Shown here: positions 36,034 to 44,146 of the stretch, one piece after another
How positions within the stretch are numbered: position 1 is the stretch's first letter
Layout: each line of letters opens with the position of its first letter
Assembly: GCF_026191635.1 (NCBI RefSeq)
Contig: NZ_JAKRRW010000007.1
Coordinates: 162,942 to 226,941 of the forward strand
Direction of reading: 5' to 3'
DNA: 64,000 nt
DNA from: Photobacterium obscurum
GTDB lineage: Bacteria > Pseudomonadota > Gammaproteobacteria > Enterobacterales > Vibrionaceae
Program-made: the position numbers and the translations under genes
The notes under the pieces: generated by a model
What the model was told of the DNA's origin: nothing
The model's input: only the letters and a program-made list of their open reading frames with translations
Databases searched by the model: none

Positions 36034-36195
36034 ATGGCTATCTCATTCAACAAGTTCTTCAAAAAAACAGACGATGAACAGACCAAAATTGGCAAAGGAA
36101 AAAGTGCTGAAGCAACACAACAAGAGAAATCAGACAAAGAGAAGAAAGGCAAACACGGTGAGCCAGGATTCTGCTGCGGTTCATGCTCACAATAA
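36034..36195 (+). CDS. CCGSCS-motif small protein
   Basis: A 53-residue peptide, MAISFNKFFKKTDDEQ at the start, a Lys/Glu/Gln-rich middle and the ending GFCCGSCSQ. The CCGSCS C-terminus defines a known family (TIGR04101 from memory) of short peptides in marine gammaproteobacteria with no established role. The motif suggests metal binding, disulfide chemistry or modification. It is read in a different frame from a longer but implausible frame at 35969-36283, and its composition is far more protein-like. No modifying enzyme gene is adjacent. Confidence 0.85.
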   Translation: MAISFNKFFKKTDDEQTKIGKGKSAEATQQEKSDKEKKGKHGEPGFCCGSCSQ

Positions 36196-36367
36196 AGTGT
36201 GTGCATACATGAAAATGGGAGTTTCAAAGCATAGTGCAATGAAATTGAATGTTTTTACTATGACAACGATGACTGCAAGGTAATAACGAAAAATACCTAA
36301 AAGAGGTTTTATCAAATACGCAACTCACTGCTACAATGGCACGATTAACATTATAGGTTGAGTAAAA

Positions 36368-36718
36368 ATGCAACAAGATCAATTTGAAACCTTAGTAAAG
36401 TCACTTTGTGAAAAAGACAGCCTGCCTCAAGTTCTAGAAGCACTAAAAGCAAGTGAAGAACAAGAGATCGCAGAAGCAGCAGCATCACTGACAGGTCAGT
36501 TCAAGCTGGCTGAAATCGACGGCGAGAAGCGCATCTATCACGTTTCGATGCAAGAGAATGACGAAGGCGAAGAACAAGAATACGCTGAGTGGATCATGAA
36601 CGAAGGCGATGATGTCATTAAATTTATTGCCTGGTTCTTCTATGACATGTTCGATATGAAGCAAAAAGACGTCTACCAAGCCGCTGGCCGCACCTATCAG
36701 CAGCCAAAGAGAAACTAA
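36368..36718 (+). CDS. conserved acidic protein of unknown function
   Basis: A 116-residue acidic protein, MQQDQFETLVKSLCEKDSL at the start and FIAWFFYDMFDMKQKDVYQ near the end. The aromatic-rich WFFYDMFDM stretch is amphipathic rather than membrane spanning. No family recognised. It has its own promoter interval and a strong downstream hairpin, so it is a single-gene unit. Confidence 0.8.
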   Translation: MQQDQFETLVKSLCEKDSLPQVLEALKASEEQEIAEAAASLTGQFKLAEIDGEKRIYHVSMQENDEGEEQEYAEWIMNEGDDVIKFIAWFFYDMFDMKQKDVYQAAGRTYQQPKRN

Positions 36719-36732
36719 TCCTCAAAACATTT

Positions 36733-36758
36733 AAATGCCAGTGATATCACTGGCATTT
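36733..36758 (+). terminator. terminator
   Basis: AAATGCCAGTGATATCACTGGCATTTTTATTTG region: 11-base-pair stem with a short loop and T-run, 15 bases beyond the acidic protein stop. Confidence 0.92.
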
Positions 36759-36840
36759 TTATTTGTACTTAATACTGTCATGCTAAACTCAGCACCTTCA
36801 CCAAGAAGCTCGATTATAACCATTCCTCGATAGCCGACGG

Positions 36841-38106
36841 CTATGTAAACACTCCTTTGATGATCCAGTAGAAGATAATCGCAAGACCAGCACCAACGGG
36901 CAACGTAATCACCCAGGAAAGAATAATACTTCGCACGACACTCATGTTAATAGCGGCAATACCACGCGCCATCCCCACCCCCAATACCGCCCCGACTAAT
37001 GTCTGCGTCGTTGATATTGGTAAACCGGTGCCAGAGGCGATAACCACTGTACAGGCGGCCGCCAGCTCGGCAGCAAAGCCACGACTAGGCGTTAAATGAG
37101 TAATGCCAGTACCTATCGTCGCCATAACCCGCTGACCAAATACTGCAAGGCCGATAACAATACCCACACCGCCTAGCGGTAGTATCCACCAGGCAAGCGC
37201 TGCTTTCTTGGCAATTTCACCACCACTTGATACCACGCTGACCACTGCTGCCAATGGACCGATAGCGTTGGCTACGTCATTAGAACCATGGGCAAACGCC
37301 ATACAGCAGGCAGTGATCACCATTAAAATAGCAAAGACTTTTTCAACATTGGCATAATGCATGTCTTTATCGGCATCATCACTAAAACGGATACGATTAA
37401 TAAAGAATTTGCCAATTATTGCAACAACCACCGCGACACCAACAGCCCATAAATAACCTTCTGCGACACCTAGATCTAATCCAATATGCTTTAACCCTTT
37501 CTTGATGGTTACCAACGATAAGACAAAACCAGCCAGCAGCATATATATCGGAACATGGCGTTTGGCCGCCTCAAGCGGTTTATCGGTATCAAAAATGAGT
37601 TTCTGGGCACTGTTAAAAATAATCATGGCGATGACCCCGGCAATGAGCGGAGTAATGATCCAGCTACCGACAATCGCCCCCACTTTGTTCCATGAGATCG
37701 CATCGGTCCCTGCGGCCACGACGGCAAAACCAACAATAGCGCCGACAATAGAGTGAGTAGTCGATACGGGCCAGCCCAGATATGAGGCTACCAACAACCA
37801 CACCCCAGCAGCCAGTAACGCAGCAATCATGCCAAAGACCAGCAGCTCGGGGGTATTCGCAAAATAACCTGCGTCAACAATACCTTTACGAATCGTCGAG
37901 GTTACTTCTCCTCCCGCAAGATAAGCGCCGGCAAACTCAAAGATCATCGCAATGATAATGGCCTGCTTAATCGTCAGGGCTTTGGAACCGACCGACGTCC
38001 CCATCGCATTGGCAACATCGTTAGCTCCAATGCCCCAGGCCATAAAAAAGCCGACTGCCGCGGCAAACAAAACCAGTATGGTTCCGTAACTAGTTAGTAT
38101 GTCCAT
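36841..38106 (-). CDS. pit: Pit-family inorganic phosphate transporter
   Basis: A 421-residue inner-membrane protein with about ten helices in two repeats, each with the PiT signature: GIGANDVANAMGTSVGSKAL in the N-terminal half and AHGSNDVANAIGPLA in the C-terminal half. It imports metal-phosphate with protons or sodium. It is preceded by a DUF47 (PhoU-like) gene 17 bases upstream on the same strand, the usual arrangement, so the two form one operon. Confidence 0.95.
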   Translation of the reverse strand: MDILTSYGTILVLFAAAVGFFMAWGIGANDVANAMGTSVGSKALTIKQAIIIAMIFEFAGAYLAGGEVTSTIRKGIVDAGYFANTPELLVFGMIAALLAAGVWLLVASYLGWPVSTTHSIVGAIVGFAVVAAGTDAISWNKVGAIVGSWIITPLIAGVIAMIIFNSAQKLIFDTDKPLEAAKRHVPIYMLLAGFVLSLVTIKKGLKHIGLDLGVAEGYLWAVGVAVVVAIIGKFFINRIRFSDDADKDMHYANVEKVFAILMVITACCMAFAHGSNDVANAIGPLAAVVSVVSSGGEIAKKAALAWWILPLGGVGIVIGLAVFGQRVMATIGTGITHLTPSRGFAAELAAACTVVIASGTGLPISTTQTLVGAVLGVGMARGIAAINMSVVRSIILSWVITLPVGAGLAIIFYWIIKGVFT

Positions 38107-38123
38107 TCAGCCTTTACCTTGTA

Positions 38124-38801
38124 TTATCGAGCCAACATGATTTCCAGGCGGGCACCTACACGTTCAGCCAAATCGGCAAGATCACCGACCCACTCAATGA
38201 TTTGGTATAAAAAGACAACATCGACAGGATTCAAATCTTTCTCAATCGACAACAGAGAGCGACGCAATTTAATTTGCATAGAATCCGTGCCGTCTTCAAT
38301 TTTATCGAGTTGATTGATCATCTTTTCAACCAGATCAACTTCACGACCTTTAAACCCGGTTTCTAGCAAATCATCAAGTTCATTAATTGCATCCGCGGCT
38401 TTTTCGGTAGCATCAAGACAGAGGTTTAAGTATTCAAAGAATGGTTTTGATAATTCATCAGGGATTTGTAACTCTCGCCCTATGACTCGCCCTGCGATAT
38501 CTTTGGCTTTATTGGCAATCTTGTCCTGCTGACTAAGTAGTTCGAGCACATCTGTACGTTGTACAGGCATGAAAATGCTGTTTGGCAGTTCGAGACGAAT
38601 TTCGCGCTTTAGCTGATCGGCATCTTTTTCCAGCTGAGAAATCTGCTTGCGAATTTCTTCCGCCTTTTCCCACTCATTTTCGGTACAAGCTTGGAAAAAC
38701 GGTTTCAATTGATTGCTACATTTAGCTACCAGCCGAATATGCTGCTCTAATGGTTTTAATGGGGATTTAGCAAATATATCCAGTATTAAATTTCCGGCCA
38801 T
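38124..38801 (-). CDS. DUF47/TIGR00153 PhoU-like protein
   Basis: A 225-residue all-helical protein starting MAGNLILDIFAKSPLKPLEQH, a typical TIGR00153 start. Conserved helices include KQISQLEKDADQLKREIR and LLSQQDKIANKAKDIAGRV. PhoU-like members encoded with Pit transporters are thought to regulate phosphate uptake. I chose ATG 38801 over 38867, whose extra 22 residues have no family counterpart. First gene of the phosphate operon. Confidence 0.92.
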   Translation of the reverse strand: MAGNLILDIFAKSPLKPLEQHIRLVAKCSNQLKPFFQACTENEWEKAEEIRKQISQLEKDADQLKREIRLELPNSIFMPVQRTDVLELLSQQDKIANKAKDIAGRVIGRELQIPDELSKPFFEYLNLCLDATEKAADAINELDDLLETGFKGREVDLVEKMINQLDKIEDGTDSMQIKLRRSLLSIEKDLNPVDVVFLYQIIEWVGDLADLAERVGARLEIMLAR

Positions 38802-39063
38802 AACATAATCCAACGAAGTATTTGCCTCAAGTTTAGTGCAAGGCTGTTTCGTGATAAAAATGGTCATTGTAAATATACATTCTAGACCAGTAGTAATAGG
38901 CTGGATGACTTTCTTAACCAGATCTTAAACTTGCTCGTAAACTGTTAAACTTAAGAAATAATTCAGGGTAAAACTAGCACGGTGAGATAATTTTCTGGGT
39001 GTGGGCGTAACCCCCAATGTTCATCATCAGAAAGTACACGCCCACGATTCAACAATCATAAAA

Positions 39064-41280
39064 TTATGCTATTGGTATATGACGTACGACCACTTGCTCA
39101 AACTGATCGATAATGGTCAATTTAACTTGTCGGTACGGTAAGTCTCCCTCTATAGTCACATCCTGTTGGATCTTGTTCTCCGCGTCATAAAAGACCTTAA
39201 CTTTCAGGCTTGCCTGCGCACCATGCTGCCAGTTATGAGTGACACCGTCATCATGATACAAAACGTATTCAGCACTACTGTGCAGATAGACAAGGCACTC
39301 TAATGAGCTGAGATCTTGTGCTTCGACATGATGGGCAGAGTCCACCAAAGGCAATATTGAATCCGGACGCAGAAAGAGCGCCATTTCAGCCAGTTCCAAG
39401 GGCAGATAATGATGGCCTTGCGGCATGATCTTTAAGTCAAATTTGTCATGCTGCCTCACCTTCCACAGCAACATGTTTTCTGGCAGATAAACATAGCGAC
39501 CGGAAGCATTCTGTTCGAGCACTGGCGCGCACATTAAAGCACGTCCGACCAACAATTGATCCTCCACATTCTGCGCATCCGGATCTGCGTATTCCAACGG
39601 CAGCGGCCAGAACAAGTTCTCATTATTTTTAGCTGCCTGCATAAACTCCGAATAGAGGTAAGGGATCAATCGGTAGCGCAATTTAATATGCTGTCGCATT
39701 ATAGTCAGCGCATTCTCATCAAAAGCATATGGTTCCTGGTCGCGAGTCCCCATACAGGAATGATTACGTAACAAAGGAGTAAAGACCGCAAACTGTATCC
39801 AGCGACATAGGAGTTCGCTCGTTGCATTACCGGCAAAGCCGCCAACATCAGCCCCGGAATAGAGGTAACCGCACATGTTTACCCCGGGCATCATGGCAAC
39901 ATTGAGCTTTAGGTGCTCCCACCAGCTATGGTTATCCCCCAGCCAAATTCCCCCGTAGCGATGACCGCTAATAGCTGAAGCACGAGAAAACATTAAATAG
40001 CGCTTATCGGGATTCAGTTGCTTAAAGCCTTCATCCGCGGCCTGAGTCATTTTTTGGCCATACAGATTATGAACCTGTTCATGATTGATACGGTTGCCAT
40101 CTTCCAATTGGTGCCAAATCGCCTGATAGTCTTCACGGCGATTCGACAGGTTCTCAAACGCCCCTTTAAGTTGAAAAAACTCATGCACACCGATATTTTT
40201 ATCTTTGCATTGTTCAGCATGTGAAATGGCCTGCTGCAACCCTTGCGGAGAATAAAACAGCGCAGGTTCATTCATATCATTCCAGAAGCCGTCAATGCCC
40301 TGATCGGTAAGAAACTGATATTGCTTCCCCCACCACTGACGCACTTCGGGTTGGAAGAAATCCGGGAAAGCACATAATCCCGGCCATACAGCCGCCTGAA
40401 ACTCATCACCGGTTTCCGTTTTGCAGAAATACCCCTTTTCGTGCCCCTCTTGATAAACGCTGTAGTTATCCGCAACTTTAACCCCAGCATCAATAATCGG
40501 GATTAAGCGAATACCTTGCTGCCGAAGTTGTGCAACCCAGTTGGAAAAGTCCGAGAAACGATGCGGATCCAGAGTGAAGTCTTTGAACTCCTCCATATAA
40601 TCAATATCGAGATAAACCGAATCACAGGGAATATCAAAGTGGCGAAGTTTTTCAACCACCTCGTTTACGGCGTTTTTATCATAATATGACCAGCGACACT
40701 GCTGATAACCAAACGCCCAGCGTGGAGGAATGTAGGGTTGACCAATTAAGCTGCGAAAGTCACGCACCTGCTGTTTGGCATTCGCTGCCGTAAATTCAAA
40801 GATCCGTACATGATGTGTCGGTATATGAATAGAGATCTGGCTGGGATCAGAAAAACCGAGATCCAGTGTCATTTCGCCGGGGTAATCAATAAACAGGGCA
40901 AAATTGTTCTCACCTTTTATCACCAGAAAAGGGTGAGCACCATACAAGGAGGCTTTATCTGGCAAATGACGAAATTCATCGCTACACCAGGTTTTAAAAA
41001 GCTGACCACACTTATTCAGCCTGCCCATATTTTGGCCCACCCCATATATAGCATCACCTTCTGCCAGTGAATAACGAATATAGATACCGTCATCCGCTTC
41101 GGTTATCGACACATACTGGGAAGGTATGGAGCTGCCTGCGACTTGTTGAGAGCTTGAACCAAAAACTTGTTCAAGTTCTTGCCCCTGTAGAGGCTTAGCA
41201 ACAACCGCTTCAGTTGGAAAAGGATGTCCAAAAACGAAGGCGGTAACCGATGCACTAAAACGTTGGATTGAGAATGCCAC
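39064..41280 (-). CDS. GH31 alpha-glucosidase
   Basis: A 738-residue glycoside hydrolase family 31 enzyme. N-terminal beta-sandwich (to about residue 180), then the barrel with YLDIDYME (about 223-230), catalytic nucleophile D335 in GFWNDMNEP, and acid/base D478 in GADVGGF; C-terminal beta domains follow. No signal peptide, so it is probably cytoplasmic and releases glucose from imported oligosaccharides. It complements the surface amylases encoded at 32 and 46 kb. A GTGGGCG / CGCCCAC pair (39006-39043) past the stop may end transcription. Confidence 0.93.
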   Translation of the reverse strand: MAFSIQRFSASVTAFVFGHPFPTEAVVAKPLQGQELEQVFGSSSQQVAGSSIPSQYVSITEADDGIYIRYSLAEGDAIYGVGQNMGRLNKCGQLFKTWCSDEFRHLPDKASLYGAHPFLVIKGENNFALFIDYPGEMTLDLGFSDPSQISIHIPTHHVRIFEFTAANAKQQVRDFRSLIGQPYIPPRWAFGYQQCRWSYYDKNAVNEVVEKLRHFDIPCDSVYLDIDYMEEFKDFTLDPHRFSDFSNWVAQLRQQGIRLIPIIDAGVKVADNYSVYQEGHEKGYFCKTETGDEFQAAVWPGLCAFPDFFQPEVRQWWGKQYQFLTDQGIDGFWNDMNEPALFYSPQGLQQAISHAEQCKDKNIGVHEFFQLKGAFENLSNRREDYQAIWHQLEDGNRINHEQVHNLYGQKMTQAADEGFKQLNPDKRYLMFSRASAISGHRYGGIWLGDNHSWWEHLKLNVAMMPGVNMCGYLYSGADVGGFAGNATSELLCRWIQFAVFTPLLRNHSCMGTRDQEPYAFDENALTIMRQHIKLRYRLIPYLYSEFMQAAKNNENLFWPLPLEYADPDAQNVEDQLLVGRALMCAPVLEQNASGRYVYLPENMLLWKVRQHDKFDLKIMPQGHHYLPLELAEMALFLRPDSILPLVDSAHHVEAQDLSSLECLVYLHSSAEYVLYHDDGVTHNWQHGAQASLKVKVFYDAENKIQQDVTIEGDLPYRQVKLTIIDQFEQVVVRHIPIA

Positions 41281-41500
41281 TTTAACCTCACTGTATTATC
41301 CGTAAAAACAGAAGGTCGCCAATATACTGCAAGAAAAAACTGCTTAAAAAGCCTAAATATCAATAAATTATTTATGCAAACCACGTCACTAATCGTGCAA
41401 GCCTGAACGCATTCAGATCACAGAGTGCGAGAACTGGCTTGGTTTAAAATATTCGATTACATCTACTTTGATCTGCCTGACCAATGTTGAAAGTAATCAC

Positions 41501-41722
41501 TCAAGGAGCTAGTCGCTCAACAATCAGATGAGGGCTTTGCACATTTTCATGGAAAATATCAGCCAGGTAGCCAGCCAGTTCACTTTCATCCAGTTCAGCG
41601 GGAATAGCTACATCGTATATACGGACACGCATCGATGTATCTGACTCCATGAATAGTAACCATTCCTCGTTTTTTCTCTGTACTGACATCAGCTTGCCGA
41701 ATACATCAAACTTAATGAACAT
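41501..41722 (-). CDS. small DUF7661-like protein
   Basis: A 73-residue protein MFIKFDVFGKLMSVQRKNEEW with IPAELDESELAGYLADIFHE in its second half. The layout fits, from memory, a small family (DUF7661) of unknown function found in proteobacteria. The preceding 220 bases back to the GH31 start hold no gene. Confidence 0.75.
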   Translation of the reverse strand: MFIKFDVFGKLMSVQRKNEEWLLFMESDTSMRVRIYDVAIPAELDESELAGYLADIFHENVQSPHLIVERLAP

Positions 41723-41988
41723 ATTCCTACCTATCGACTAATCTTAGTGCTCGCTCCAATATCTCACTATATCTTCTTACTCACAAAAATAAGTCAGACG
41801 GCAGCCAATAAAATCACTGATATAACTATCCTCTCAGTTAGTAAACTCGCCCTGTATTCTTTATGTCCATAAAGAGCACAATGCTAGCAACGAATATAAC
41901 CATTGCAGCCATTGCTTGGTTTACATTATGTGTTCTGTGATAATCACAACTTCGAATACTCATTATTCATTACATAAAGCGACCCACT

Positions 41989-42225
41989 ATGAAATTACTT
42001 GTAAGAAATCTTGCTCGCACAACAACTGAAGCTGAACTTAAAGCAATGTTTGAAGCTCATGGCGAAGTTGTATCTTGCAACCTGGTTCTCGATCAGGAAA
42101 CAGGAAAATCTAAGGGCTTTGCTTTCATTGAAATGCCTGAAGAAGCTGAAGCAAACGCCGCAATTGCCGCACTAAATGGTACCAAGATTGCAAAAAGTAA
42201 AGTGCGAGTAAAAGAAGCCGAGTAA
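41989..42225 (+). CDS. RRM-type RNA-binding protein
   Basis: A 78-residue protein that is a single RNA recognition motif: RNP2 LLVRNL (residues 3-8) and RNP1 KSKGFAFIEM (about 44-53), with the beta-alpha-beta-beta-alpha-beta order complete. Bacterial single-RRM proteins are common in marine bacteria and cyanobacteria and some are cold-induced. The 266 bases upstream are gene-free and may carry a long leader; no clear ribosome-binding site is visible, which may point to control at translation. Confidence 0.92.
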   Translation: MKLLVRNLARTTTEAELKAMFEAHGEVVSCNLVLDQETGKSKGFAFIEMPEEAEANAAIAALNGTKIAKSKVRVKEAE

Positions 42226-42590
42226 CCACATTTTACGAAGCTTACTGATAGGTCGGAGCGCCCATACATCTGACCTATTTGATTTCTACTTCACTCGCAT
42301 CATCAATTCTCTATTGTCGAATTTTTTATCCACTTCGCTGAGAACCTTCCTGTAAGTCATTACCAACACCGCCAACCAGATGACGGATACTTGTCCTGAT
42401 AGAAAGCTAGGAATTCTTCGCCAAGTGTCAGATTGAAAGCAACAGGCTGATAAATCCTAACTATTATTAATATGCCAGTCGTTTAATTGTCGACAAGAGC
42501 ATCGACTTAGCGCTAAGGGTGCAGCGAAACAGCATGAAGACTAACGACTATTCTTTTGCTTGCATTTGTGACAGCAGTTGGAGGTATATG
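42226..42590. other. gene-free interval
   Basis: Apart from a weak hairpin (TAGGTC / GACCTA, about 42251-42283) that could end the RRM message, and GGAGG at 42580-42584 before the next gene, I see no gene, repeat or RNA here. Confidence 0.5.
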
Positions 42591-42758
42591 ATGAAATACA
42601 AGATTGTCTGCGATAAACACGAATTTGAATTTGAAAACAAAGTAAACAGTCTTCTTGATGAAGGGTGGAAACTCTACGGTGAGATTGTCGTTAACCTGGT
42701 TACTTCAGATAAAGACCTAACATGCTGGTACACTCAATCGATGATTAAAGACGAATAA
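42591..42758 (+). CDS. DUF1737-domain small protein
   Basis: A 55-residue protein, MKYKIVCDKHEFEFENKVNS then LLDEGWKLYGEIVVN and WYTQSMIKDE. The EF-x-KVN-LL-EGW pattern matches the DUF1737 family of short proteins of unknown function. GGAGG at 42580-42584 fits ATG 42591 (or 42588) rather than the upstream in-frame start at 42519. Confidence 0.8.
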   Translation: MKYKIVCDKHEFEFENKVNSLLDEGWKLYGEIVVNLVTSDKDLTCWYTQSMIKDE

Positions 42759-42802
42759 TTCATGTGACTGCAATACCTGGAGAATCAGGTTATTCAGCCC
42801 TT

Positions 42803-42877
42803 ATACCAATCGGGATAAGTAAGTGTTCAGATGATTTTAACCAGCAAGAATGAGCAAATTCTTATGCTGATTGGTAT
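42803..42877. mobile_element. MITE-like element, short form (75 bp)
   Basis: Ends are inverted repeats: ATACCAATCgggATAAG on the left and CTTATgctGATTGGTAT on the right. The inside (GTGTTCAGAT then GATTTTAACCAGCAAGAATGA) is shared with the longer copy at 60546-60707 in the opposite orientation. It carries no reading frame. The right end is 18 bases before the start codon of the next gene. Confidence 0.75.
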
Positions 42878-42895
42878 TAACTCGAGAGTTTACCT

Positions 42896-43180
42896 ATGTC
42901 TGTATTTACCCTGGTGTTGGAGTACGATGGTGCAACCTACATGACACAGGTGGAAGCCTGTAATGAAACAGAAGCTTTAATCGCCTGGACAGATGAATTG
43001 GATGTCTGTGCTATAGACGGTTTTCCCCTCGATAACGCCGAACCTATATTGAAAAGCCTAGAAGGTCAAATGCCGTCACCGGTTAAACAACTCGTCAACG
43101 TGTGGAATTTAACCTTTGCTGTAGGGCATGACCTGGCCGTTTTGCACCTGATCAAAACAGAACTAACTGACAATTCTTAA
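42896..43180 (+). CDS. small protein of unknown function
   Basis: A 94-residue acidic protein, MSVFTLVLEYDGATYMTQVE at the start, LDNAEPILKSLEGQMPSPVK in the middle. It looks like a small alpha/beta fold with no signal or membrane segment. No family recognised. The MITE-like element ends 18 bases before the ATG, so its own promoter may have been replaced or displaced. Confidence 0.7.
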   Translation: MSVFTLVLEYDGATYMTQVEACNETEALIAWTDELDVCAIDGFPLDNAEPILKSLEGQMPSPVKQLVNVWNLTFAVGHDLAVLHLIKTELTDNS

Positions 43181-43248
43181 GTAGCATACTGTTTCTTGTG
43201 TACCGTAGCGTTTGAGCTATCAACCTAAGTGTCGATAGCCGTTCTTAA

Positions 43249-43911
43249 CTATGCTAATTCAGTGACACGCTGTTTGAGATAAGCATGCGCATCATCTGAG
43301 ATATCACTCCCACAAGGAATTCGATTCAAATTGCTGGCTGCAACCAATGTTGAGCCTGAACCAAAGAAAGGATCAACAACCAAATCACCGACAGAGCTAC
43401 TCTGATCAATCAATGTCTCAAGCAGTGGTACTGGTTTTTCGGTTGGATAACCTCGATAAACTCTCTTTTCCGCCAAAACGTCAGGAATACCAAGGTTATT
43501 AAGCTTTCTTTTGCCTTTTTCAAAAAACAAAATGAACTCATACCTGGCTCTATAGTGGTAGCCCATGCCGATAGCCACTTTGTCCCAGACAATCGGTTTC
43601 CAGAACTTAAAACCTACCTGCTCAGCAATAGGTTTTATATAGAACATCGTTTCTTGATCACAAAATAAGTAGAAATGGCTGTTATTTTTTAGGACCCGAT
43701 ATACCTGTGACAACAGCTCTTCGAATCGTTCGTTACGAAAAATCTCAAACCATTGATTACTTGAACTTTTACTAGCCTTCAAACGAGTCGTCGTTCCAAC
43801 AGCACGATGTTTTTCGAGTGATTCGTAAGGGGGATCTGTAATAAGTAAATCCACGCTCCCGTCAGGTAGCGAAGACAACCATTCGACAGCATCTTGTTTA
43901 TATAGCCGCAT
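43249..43911 (-). CDS. orphan beta-class DNA methyltransferase
   Basis: A 220-residue N6-adenine/N4-cytosine methyltransferase (PF01555). The catalytic DPPY is at residues 26-29 and the SAM-binding DPFFGSGST near residue 178, the order of the beta class. ATG 43911 has AGG at six-base spacing; a GTG at 43932 is an alternative. No restriction endonuclease gene lies beside it, so it is a solitary methylase that could serve in regulation, phage defence or be left over from a lost system. The recognition sequence cannot be read. Confidence 0.9.
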   Translation of the reverse strand: MRLYKQDAVEWLSSLPDGSVDLLITDPPYESLEKHRAVGTTTRLKASKSSSNQWFEIFRNERFEELLSQVYRVLKNNSHFYLFCDQETMFYIKPIAEQVGFKFWKPIVWDKVAIGMGYHYRARYEFILFFEKGKRKLNNLGIPDVLAEKRVYRGYPTEKPVPLLETLIDQSSSVGDLVVDPFFGSGSTLVAASNLNRIPCGSDISDDAHAYLKQRVTELA

Positions 43912-43954
43912 TAATAACCTAATTTTGCTCACATTTTAAAAATTAACCAAGTAT

Positions 43955-44006
43955 GACAGTTCAGCTCAACACTTAGTGAAGATCTCCGAACACTATCTGA
44001 ACTGTC
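43955..44006. promoter_or_regulatory. 10-bp inverted repeat between methylase and AraC regulator
   Basis: GACAGTTCAG (43955-43964) and CTGAACTGTC (43997-44006) are perfect inverted copies separated by 32 bases, in the divergent interval. They could be operator half-sites. No protein is known to bind them. Confidence 0.5.
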
Positions 44007-44146
44007 TGACATTCAGCGAGGTGGTGTTTTACCAAATCTTTAAGAATATAGATAGAAAACATTTTGATCTCGCGCATAATTGATGACTTAGCACAAAACA
44101 GCTTCTTCGTTAAAATGAAGCGCGATCTAACGGATAGAGAAAAGTA

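Noticed and set aside
35969..36283. Plus-strand 104-residue frame
   Set aside because: Composition is unlike a protein (Lys/Thr/His runs) and it covers the CCGSCS peptide gene in another frame, which has a recognisable ending.
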